This document shows, one piece after another, positions 7,651 through 11,931 of a DNA stretch of 11,931 nucleotides. The notes beneath the pieces are model-generated. The model ran no database searches. It was given only the letters and a program-made list of their open reading frames with translations, and had not been told where the DNA came from. The stretch is from JBFLXN01 sp040755715 [NCBI: Candidatus Edwardsbacteria bacterium] (lineage in GTDB: Bacteria; Edwardsbacteria; AC1; JBFLXN01). Location of the stretch: NCBI GenBank assembly GCA_040755715.1, contig JBFLXN010000074.1, forward strand, positions 1 to 11,931. Direction: 5' to 3'. The stretch's first letter is position 1. The number at the start of each line of letters is the position of its first letter. The position numbers and the translations under genes are program-made.

Positions 7651-7838
7651 CAGCCCTCGCCAATATATCTTATCCCCCAGCCGCATAACGGTGAATTGCG
7701 AACAATAGTGCAGGATAATACCTCAGAAACAGAAATGGTCTTTTGAATCACTCCAATGCCAAATATAAGACGAATGGAAGTCCCATCTACCGTGACGGTG
7801 AGTGAAAAGAAAAGGGTTTCAATCAAAAAAAACAAAAC
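7632..7838 (-). pseudogene. Fragment of a PH-domain-like membrane protein
   Basis: The frame encodes a hydrophobic end of a membrane segment (VLFFLIETLFFSLTV), then VDGTSIRLIFGIGVIQKTISVSEV, VRNSPLCGWGIRYIGEGWLYNVSG. The pattern (Leu/Arg-x-Phe-Gly-x-Gly, then VRNxxxxGWGIRxxxxGWLYNVSG) is one I recognise from small bacterial membrane proteins with a PH-like fold. In those the sequence continues with a strand ending in a GTDEPE-like motif; here it breaks off after NVSG, where the ABC ATPase fragment takes over in another frame. The N-terminal membrane helices are also missing. The reading frame formally runs 7901-7608, but its first residues are Lys/Arg-rich and unlike the family. The function of the family is unknown. 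Confidence 0.6.
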
Positions 7839-7870
7839 GTCTTTGTTCCCTTTAAACTTTTTTGCATTTT

Positions 7871-8053
7871 TTAGCCTTTTTCTTTTCCGCATTTTGGACA
7901 TTTTTTTAGTTTTTCATTGAACATCTGTCCGCATTTTTTGCAGAAAACAAATTTAATTTTACAAGTTTGGCAAAAGGGCGGTTCAAAACAAGTCATTTTT
8001 AACTCATTTTCGCAGAATGGACATTTGCATTTGGCAGATTTTTTCGTCTTCAT
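7871..8053 (-). CDS. Small 10-cysteine zinc-ribbon protein
   Basis: This 60-residue protein has ten cysteines, eight of them in four CxxC pairs: C11/C14, C28/C31, C38/C41 and C52/C55. The last two pairs form a classic zinc-ribbon (FCKKCGQMF...KKCPKCGKEKG); the first two may form a second ribbon. The rest is Lys-rich. Its ATG overlaps the iscU stop as ATGA, so it is translationally coupled to iscU. That suggests a role in metal or Fe-S handling, or simply an accessory in the same operon. I do not recognise it as a named family, and metal binding is inferred from the cysteine pattern alone. Confidence 0.8.
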   Translation of the reverse strand: MKTKKSAKCKCPFCENELKMTCFEPPFCQTCKIKFVFCKKCGQMFNEKLKKCPKCGKEKG

Positions 8054-8433
8054 CTTGCCCCCTTCTGTTTCTGAAGGTAATCTTCAATCGCCTTGTGTAA
8101 TGCATCTGCACCTAAATTTGAGCAGTGCATTTTGTTTGGCGGAAGCCCACCGAGTTCTTGAGCCACCAGTTGGTTTGTGATTTTTAATGCGTCTTCTATT
8201 GTCTTTCCTTTTGCCATTTCAGAAACTATGGAAGAAACAGCGATGGCCGCTCCGCAACCAAATGTCTTGAATTTTACATCTTCAAGTTTGTTATCTTTTA
8301 CTTTGAGGTAAAAACTCATCACATCCCCGCACACAGGATTACCCATTTCTCCAATTCCATCTGGGTCTTCTATTTCTCCAACATTCCTTGGATTCTTGAA
8401 ATGCTCCATCACTTTTTCTGAATAAAATGGCAT
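8050..8433 (-). CDS. iscU: Fe-S cluster assembly scaffold IscU/NifU-like
   Basis: The 127-residue protein is a scaffold on which Fe-S clusters are built before transfer to target proteins. Its length equals that of typical IscU. The three ligand cysteines are Cys35 in NPVCGD, Cys60 in TFGCGAAIAVSS and Cys104 in MHCSNLGADAL, and the conserved Asp37 is present. LPPNK at 97-101 corresponds to the LPPVK site bound by the HscA chaperone in proteobacterial IscU. It starts MPFYSEKVMEHFKNPRN as usual, and AGGAGGAG lies just before the ATG. The usual cysteine desulfurase partner is not in the window. Upstream (28 nt) lies the hybrid-cluster protein remnant; downstream the zinc-ribbon gene overlaps by 4 nt. 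It is complete, unlike most genes around it. Confidence 0.95.
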   Translation of the reverse strand: MPFYSEKVMEHFKNPRNVGEIEDPDGIGEMGNPVCGDVMSFYLKVKDNKLEDVKFKTFGCGAAIAVSSIVSEMAKGKTIEDALKITNQLVAQELGGLPPNKMHCSNLGADALHKAIEDYLQKQKGAR

Positions 8434-8461
8434 ATACTCCTCCTCGTATTTATGTCGTCTC

Positions 8462-9340
8462 TCAACTTTTTAATATCTGTTTTATATCTTCTTCTGGCTC
8501 ACTTATTAGTTTTAAGTTATATTGTTCTTTCAAGACTTTCAGCATATCCTCATTCACCCAGGCTGGAATTATAGGACCTAGGTATATACTTTTGATTCCG
8601 AGTGCCAGCAGGCTCCAAAGAATAGCCACAGACTTTTGCTCCATCCAACTCAACACTAAAGTGAGGGGAAGTTCGTTGATTCCTACGCCAAAAATCTCAG
8701 CCAGGGCAGCGGCTATCTCAATGGCCACGATAGCATCATTGCACTGTCCAAGGTCAATCAACCGGGGGACACCTTCAATGTGGCCAAGATTCAAATCATT
8801 AAACCTGAACTTACCGCAGGCAAGTGTAAGAACAATAGTGTGTTTTGGCAATTTCTCCACAAAGTCCCAGTAATACTGCCCTTTTTTAAACGGTGAATCA
8901 CAGCCTCCTATAAGAAAGAAATGGCGGAGCAAACCTTTAGACACTAATTGTTTAATCTTGTCTTTTAAGGACAAAACTAAAGACTTAGAAAACCCGGTGG
9001 TTAATACAGCCTCTCCCGCTTCCTTATTTAGTTCTGGTAGAGATTTTGCTTTCTCTATTACCGGTGTATAGTCATAGCCGGCGATGTGTGGCACACCAGG
9101 CACCCGCACCGGTCCGGTGGTAAACATTCTATCTCTATAATCTTCTCTGGGAATCATTACACAATTTGAAGTTATTAGAATAGCCGCAGGATACTTTGAG
9201 AATAACTGCTTCTGGTCATGCCAGGCTTTCCCTAAATTCCCGACCAGATGGTTGTATTTCTTTAGTTCAGGGTAGCCGTGAGCAAGGAGAAGTTCTGAAT
9301 GAGTATAGACATTTATTCCGTTTCCTTCAGTCCTTATAAT
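8462..9340 (-). pseudogene. hcp: C-terminal part of hybrid-cluster protein (hydroxylamine reductase)
   Basis: Intact Hcp reduces hydroxylamine or nitric oxide in anaerobes, using an N-terminal 4Fe cluster and a C-terminal Fe-S-O hybrid cluster. Here the frame begins [14 protein letters not shown] and runs to the natural end. Visible hybrid-cluster ligands are Glu in YTHSE, Cys in ITSNC, Cys in GGCDS (the persulfide site), Cys in LACGKF, Cys in GQCNDA, and Glu plus the following Lys in SWMEQK. Missing are the His ligand of the GHD motif, which would lie about 24 residues before that Glu, and everything upstream, including the N-terminal cysteine cluster and the helical domain. Internal ATGs such as the one at 9157 come too late to be starts. 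Upstream it joins a flavin reductase fragment in another frame, with 14 bp of frame overlap. It is very probably inactive. Confidence 0.85.
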
Positions 9341-9620
9341 TTACACCTTTGAATTTATCCAGTTCCCTTCCAGATTTAAAGCCAAAATTTCCAATAAATT
9401 TCATCGGCGTTTCTTTTAATAAAATTGAAACGGTAAAAACCTTACTTTCCTGAATATATTGGTGGGTTAAATTCTGTTTATTTATGCTCACCGCTATTGT
9501 GGGAGGCTCTGCAGTTATTTGAAATACAGTATTGGCGATTTGTCCATTGAGTTTCTCCCCTGTTTTTGAACTAACTACATAAAATCCGTAACTAATTTTG
9601 TAAAGGGTTTTGGGATTCAT
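9327..9620 (-). pseudogene. N-terminal half of an FMN-binding flavin reductase
   Basis: The ATG at 9620 begins MNPKTLYKISYGFYVVSSKTG, the start of the flavin reductase-like (split-barrel) family found in anaerobes, often fused to or near rubredoxin. It continues with LNGQIANTVFQITAEPPTIAVSINKQNLTHQYI and [18 protein letters not shown], then stops after 97 residues. Intact members have about 150-210 residues, so the second half of the barrel is missing. The preceding GAGGG is a fair ribosome site. A longer frame starting at 9698 would translate a repeat element and is not credible. In anaerobes such reductases sit next to hcp, so the fusion to the hcp remnant looks like a deletion within one operon. 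Confidence 0.8.
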
Positions 9621-9641
9621 CAAGATAACCCTCACTTCGTT

Positions 9642-9710
9642 CCTGACCGTCGGTCTCGCCCGTAGGTCTACGACCGAGGGCTTTGCATCTCGGAGCAACG
9701 GACAGGTCGG
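9642..9710. repeat. Hairpin repeat element, long form (A)
   Basis: The element begins CCTGACCGTCGG and ends CAACGGACAGGTCGG, like the shorter copy at 9850-9891. Its ends are imperfect inverted repeats. It carries an extra inner block of about 27 nt with nested arms CGGTC/GACCG and CGTAG-GT-CTACG. It lies just upstream of the flavin reductase start. Confidence 0.7.
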
Positions 9711-9719
9711 TTTGATTAC

Positions 9720-9839
9720 GGCGATAAAATCACTAACCGCTATCCGTCAACCGCTTACCGCTAAACAATATGCGCATAGCGGAAAGCGGATAGCGAAAAG
9801 CGATGTTTTTGTATCGCTGTCATCGTTTTTTTATCGCTG
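9720..9839. repeat. Palindromic array of 7-nt words (array 3)
   Basis: From 9734 the sequence reads in unbroken 7-nt phase: TAACCGC, TATCCGT, CAACCGC, TTACCGC, TAAACAA, TATGCGC, ATAGCGG, AAAGCGG, ATAGCGA, AAAGCGA, up to 9803. The second half is the reverse complement of the first, with the centre near 9768. Outside, GCGATAAAA (from 9721) and the TTTTTTATCGC ending at 9837 extend the dyad. It fills the space between hairpin elements A and B. Confidence 0.8.
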
Positions 9840-9849
9840 AAATCAGTAT

Positions 9850-9891
9850 CCTGACCGTTGGCTCTGCATCCTAGCTCAACGGACAGGTCGG
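9850..9891. repeat. Hairpin repeat element, short form (B)
   Basis: This 42-bp copy shares CCTGACCGTYGG at one end and GCATC...CAACGGACAGGTCGG at the other with element A, but lacks A's inner 27-nt hairpin. The end arms CCTGACCGTTG and CAACGGACAGG pair with one mismatch. Same orientation as A. Confidence 0.7.
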
Positions 9892-9925
9892 ATTGAAATT
9901 CCTAGAGGGTGAAATAATGCTTGGA

Positions 9926-9970
9926 GCCACAGAGAAGACTCAACTGTGCTCTCTGTGGTCTTTGTGGTTA
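9926..9970. repeat. Palindromic array of 9-nt words (array 4)
   Basis: CTGTGCTCT, CTGTGGTCT and TTGTGGTTA follow each other in 9-nt phase (9944-9970). A left arm with CCACAGAG (9927-9934) pairs with CTCTGTGG (9951-9958) over a 16-nt loop. The CACAGA word is also the outer word of array 2, so the two arrays are related. Confidence 0.6.
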
Positions 9971-10024
9971 AATCAACATCCTAAATAGAATAAAAATTAG
10001 CGATGCCCTTGCACAAGATAAGCC

Positions 10025-10042
10025 TCCCCCGATTTTCATCGG
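10025..10042. repeat. Short GC hairpin CCCCGAT/ATCGGGG
   Basis: CCCCGATTTTCATCGGGG folds with a 7-bp stem and a TTTC loop. A similar hairpin, GTCCCGAT-TTT-ATCGGGAC, occurs at 11519-11537, and a relative, CCCCCGA-CAAG-TCGGGGG, at 11894-11911. No U-tract follows, so these are more likely a dispersed repeat than terminators. Confidence 0.55.
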
Positions 10043-10050
10043 GGTCGGCA

Positions 10051-10170
10051 AGTAGCGAGAATTGGGTTTACGGGGTTTTCTCGGTTTATTGAGTTTATCG
10101 GGTTATTAAAACCCAATGAACCCAAAAAACTCAACAAACTCAATTAACCTAATACTTTCTACTCGCTACT
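10051..10170. repeat. Palindromic array of 9-nt words (array 5)
   Basis: Five nonamers on one arm (GGGTTTACG, GGGTTTTCT, CGGTTTATT, GAGTTTATC, GGGTTATTA; 10064-10108) are followed without a break by five complementary ones (AAACCCAAT, GAACCCAAA, AAACTCAAC, AAACTCAAT, TAACCTAAT; 10109-10153). The whole is bounded by the perfect 9-bp inverted repeat AGTAGCGAG (10051-10059) and CTCGCTACT (10162-10170). It ends 7 nt from the dnaN stop codon, so a dnaN transcript would run straight into this 120-nt hairpin. Confidence 0.85.
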
Positions 10171-10177
10171 ATTTTAT

Positions 10178-11338
10178 TCAAGTTTCTTCCGGCAATCTGA
10201 TAGGCATAAGAAGGTAGAGCAATTCTTCACCTTCCTTTTGGACTGAAGGGGTAATAATTCCAGCAGAAAGAGAAGTATTGAGTGAGAAGAGAACCTCATC
10301 TGATTCAATATTTCGCAAAATGTCCAAAAGATAAGTGGCATTATACCCAACAGCCATTTCATCTCCAGCATAATCGCAAGACAGAACTTCCTTAGCCTCA
10401 CCCACATCAGGGGTAGAACTAGAGAGTTGCACTAAATTAGAAGATAAATCCAAGCGAATCTGATGGCTGAAAGTTTCAGACAACACCGAGACTCGCCGAA
10501 CTGCACTAATCAGTGCCTCACGATTAACTAAAAGTCTTTTAGAAGATTCCTTAGGAATTGCCTCTTCGTAGGAAGGGTAAGGACCTTCAACTAAACGAGA
10601 ATAAATCTGTGTCTCCCCTAAGTTAAAGAGAACAAATCTCTCATCAAAATTTATTTCCATCTCTTCTACTGTTTCACTTATTACTCGAATTAGTTGATTT
10701 AACCCTTTAGCCGAAATAATTAATTGCCCCTTCTGCTCCGTCTTGGGTAATGGTTCGGCTTTGCTCACCATAAAATGAATCTTCACTCGTCCCAAACGGT
10801 GTCCGTCAGTAGTTACAATCTCCATTTCTTCACCTTTTCCTCCGGGACAAGTTATTAGCCTCCAGAAACTACCACAGAGAGCGGGTCTACTTGTATCTGT
10901 AGAAACAGCAAAGATTGTTCGGCGAATAGCACTCTGAATTAGTGGTGAACTAACTTTTATTTTTAAGCCTTTTTCAACCTTAGGTAATTCAGGAAATTCC
11001 TCTTTAGCAATACCTACTATCTTAAATTCACCTTTTTCATAGCGTAAGGTTACTTTTTGCTCTTCTACCGCCACTTCTACTGGAACATCAGGTAATTCTC
11101 TCACAATGCCAAAAAATTGCTTAGCGGGCACGGTAATTGAACCTGTTACTGAAACTTCTGCCTTTGTCTTGCTTGTAATCGCCACATCTAAATCGGTTGT
11201 AGTAAGAAATAATTCTTTATTAGATTTTGCCTCTAAAAGAATATTAGAAAGAATAGGAAAGGTAGTCTTACTAGGAACTACCCCTATTACTGTTTGAAGA
11301 GCATTCACCAGGTTTTCCTGACTGATAGTAAATTTCAT
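10178..11338 (-). CDS. dnaN: DNA polymerase III beta subunit (sliding clamp)
   Basis: The 386-residue protein is the ring that holds the replicative polymerase and repair enzymes on DNA. Three clamp domains are visible: residues 1-120 (MKFTISQENLVNALQTVIGVVPSKTTFPILSNILLEA), about 125-255 (with SRPALCG and TTDGHRLGRVK) and about 255-386. It ends with YLLMPIRL, the usual MPxRL terminus that shapes the partner-binding pocket. A short insertion (WRLITCPGGKGEEME) makes it slightly longer than typical clamps. AAAGGAG lies 6 nt before the ATG. Neither dnaA nor recF is adjacent here: the minus-strand downstream side is repeats and then the flavin reductase remnant, and the upstream side is repeats and tail remnants. 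No DnaA boxes are obvious nearby. Confidence 0.96.
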   Translation of the reverse strand: MKFTISQENLVNALQTVIGVVPSKTTFPILSNILLEAKSNKELFLTTTDLDVAITSKTKAEVSVTGSITVPAKQFFGIVRELPDVPVEVAVEEQKVTLRYEKGEFKIVGIAKEEFPELPKVEKGLKIKVSSPLIQSAIRRTIFAVSTDTSRPALCGSFWRLITCPGGKGEEMEIVTTDGHRLGRVKIHFMVSKAEPLPKTEQKGQLIISAKGLNQLIRVISETVEEMEINFDERFVLFNLGETQIYSRLVEGPYPSYEEAIPKESSKRLLVNREALISAVRRVSVLSETFSHQIRLDLSSNLVQLSSSTPDVGEAKEVLSCDYAGDEMAVGYNATYLLDILRNIESDEVLFSLNTSLSAGIITPSVQKEGEELLYLLMPIRLPEET

Positions 11339-11396
11339 TTTTTGCTCCTTTGTTTAATTCTGTAATGAGACCATGGAAAAAGTTATAGATGGTTTT

Positions 11397-11426
11397 CTAC
11401 CGCACTAAAATCATCTTCCTCTTTCG
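11397..11426 (-). pseudogene. C-terminal tail remnant ending KMILVR (copy 1)
   Basis: The minus strand reads RKRKMILVR then TAG. The frame is cut a codon further upstream by the heptad array at 11424-11451. The sequence CACTAAAATCATCTTCCTC (11403 onward) is nearly the same as the one coding the longer tail at 11462-11509. I read it as the last codons of a gene for a surface protein with a FlgD/type A sorting-like domain, with its body gone. Confidence 0.45.
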
Positions 11427-11461
11427 CTATTCGCTATTCGCTATTCGCTTTAAAGAAAGAG
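11419..11461. repeat. Array of 7-nt words TCGCTAT with inverted flanks (array 6)
   Basis: TCGCTAT occurs three times perfectly (11424-11444), then TCGCTTT (11445-11451). The array is flanked by the inverted repeat CTCTTTC (11419-11425) and GAAAGAG (11455-11461). The word resembles the CCGCTAT/ATAGCGG word of array 3. It separates the two tail remnants. Confidence 0.75.
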
Positions 11462-11509
11462 CTACCTCACCAAAATCATCTTCTTCGTCGCCGTGAAATC
11501 ACCTGCAGG
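11462..11509 (-). pseudogene. C-terminal tail remnant ending AGDFTATKKMILVR (copy 2)
   Basis: The minus strand encodes PAGDFTATKKMILVR followed by TAG. This matches the last strand of type A sorting/FlgD-Ig-like domains, which often ends in ...GxFTxTKKMILVR or close variants. Upstream, within about ten codons, the coding similarity gives way to the repeat hairpin at 11519-11537, so the rest of the gene is missing. It is a remnant, not a gene. Confidence 0.6.
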
Positions 11510-11775
11510 TTTGCAGCGGTCCCGATTTTATCGGGACGGGTTTTATAATCTTGATAAATCGCACCCAGAAGGGTGCTCCCACACAGCGTCGGATTAAATA
11601 CCGTGCGACCCCGCTGGAAATTGCATTTCCTACGGGGCAAGTAAATCGCACCATTACTTTTATTTTATAAATGTTAATTTTTGTGTTTGTGATTTGTTGT
11701 TGACTTGTAAATGCAGCAAATAGACGCCTGACGGGCACGATAATCGCGGGCAGAAGCCCGCTCCCACCTGTCCTA
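11503..11775. repeat. Cluster of REP-like hairpins
   Basis: Several hairpins lie in a row. GTCCCGAT-TTT-ATCGGGAC is at 11519-11537. GCACCC-AGAA-GGGTGC followed by TCCCACA starts at 11561. CCCCG-ct-GGAAAT-tgc-ATTTCC-ta-CGGGG is at 11609-11637. GCGGGC-AGAA-GCCCGC followed by TCCCACC starts at 11747. On the minus strand the second and fourth read GTGGGAGC-stem-TTCT-stem-GCGATT, the layout of REP elements known from many bacteria. GTGCGATTTA also recurs at 11556-11565 and 11642-11651. No credible coding region is present here; the open frame on the minus strand at 11499-11738 translates these repeats. Confidence 0.65.
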
Positions 11776-11931
11776 CTAATTTACACGACTTTGTTAAAAT
11801 TTTTTCTAAAATTGGCACGATTTATCCTGAACGGAGTGAAGGAAAATCAACACTGACAAGCGTTTAAGCCTTCTGGGCTTGTTCTTCTCTTGTCCCCCGA
11901 CAAGTCGGGGGAAGAAAGACAGCCCAAGCCC
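11776..11931. repeat. Gene-free right edge with dispersed-repeat motifs and a GC hairpin
   Basis: TTTATCCTGAACGGAGTGAAGGA (11821-11843, given here without extension) resembles the widespread intergenic motif TCCTGAGCGAAGTCGAAGGA. AAGCC/GGCTT arms near 11866-11880 and ACAAG/CTTGT arms around them form a small stem. CCCCCGA-CAAG-TCGGGGG at 11894-11911 is a strong hairpin, itself nested in GGGCTTG (11875-11881) and CAAGCCC (11925-11931). No gene is visible; the outer palindrome may continue past the window. Confidence 0.5.

Noticed and set aside
8462-9157. A standalone short hydroxylamine reductase starting at 9157
   Set aside because: Hcp similarity continues upstream of that ATG to about 9334, so the ATG is internal and the gene is truncated at its 5' side.
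9327-9340. Programmed frameshift joining flavin reductase and Hcp
   Set aside because: Not only the frame but large conserved parts of both proteins are missing, so a frameshift could not restore either.
9621-9698. N-terminal extension of the flavin reductase
   Set aside because: It translates repeat element A; the family begins at MNPKTLYKISYG, which has its own ribosome site.
6961-10170. CRISPR array
   Set aside because: The repeats are 7-10 nt, contiguous and mirrored, without unique spacers of 30 nt or any cas gene.
10174-10407. 77-codon minus-strand open frame
   Set aside because: Frame shadow inside the 3' end of dnaN.
11499-11738. 79-codon minus-strand open frame
   Set aside because: It consists of translated REP-like hairpins with no protein family resemblance.
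11339-11931. Replication origin near dnaN
   Set aside because: No cluster of TTATCCACA-like DnaA boxes and no dnaA or recF nearby; the only TTTATCC match is part of a dispersed repeat.

Overview
The window reads as a piece of an AT-rich, repeat-laden genome from an anaerobic, probably Gram-negative bacterium of an uncultured candidate phylum. A WOR-3/Stahlbacteria- or Hydrothermae-type lineage is my best guess. The guess rests on the combination of a lipoprotein ending in a FlgD/type A sorting-like domain, C-terminal tail remnants ending in KKMILVR, a lamin-tail-domain secreted protein, a cytoplasmic tricorn protease, a K+-independent proton pyrophosphatase and remnants of hybrid-cluster protein. 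This is inference; no marker gene here fixes the taxonomy.

Layout. (1) 1-950: the first codons of a minus-strand gene leave the left edge. A divergent intergenic region follows, with two 25-bp direct repeats and a near-perfect sigma-70 promoter, then a secreted lamin-tail-domain protein on the plus strand, then a perfect 28-bp palindrome. (2) 954-6936, minus strand: a complete tricorn protease, the membrane pyrophosphatase hppA and a small lipoprotein; the last two are 8 nt apart and probably co-transcribed. (3) 7200-9620, minus strand: a damaged zone. It holds the front half of a flavin reductase fused to the back half of hybrid-cluster protein, an intact iscU plus a translationally coupled 10-cysteine zinc-ribbon gene, and then a scar joining remnants of a PH-like membrane protein, an ABC ATPase and an ABC-2 permease. 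(4) 9621-10177: 557 bp without a gene, made almost wholly of repeats and palindromes. (5) 10178-11338: a complete dnaN. (6) 11339-11931: no intact gene; two C-terminal tail remnants of sorting-domain proteins and a cluster of REP-like hairpins.

The most unusual feature is in the spacers. At least six hold arrays of a short degenerate word repeated in exact phase (7, 9 or 10 nt). Most are arranged as palindromes: several copies of the word on one arm and its reverse complement on the other. The words differ between loci but the architecture is the same. The second unusual feature is the cluster of gene-to-gene deletion joins in 7200-9620. These could be real genome erosion or an assembly collapse; reads over the joins would decide.

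Functionally the intact genes are housekeeping: replication clamp, Fe-S assembly, PPi-driven proton pumping, peptide degradation and cell-surface proteins. No defence system, CRISPR, tRNA or rRNA is visible.
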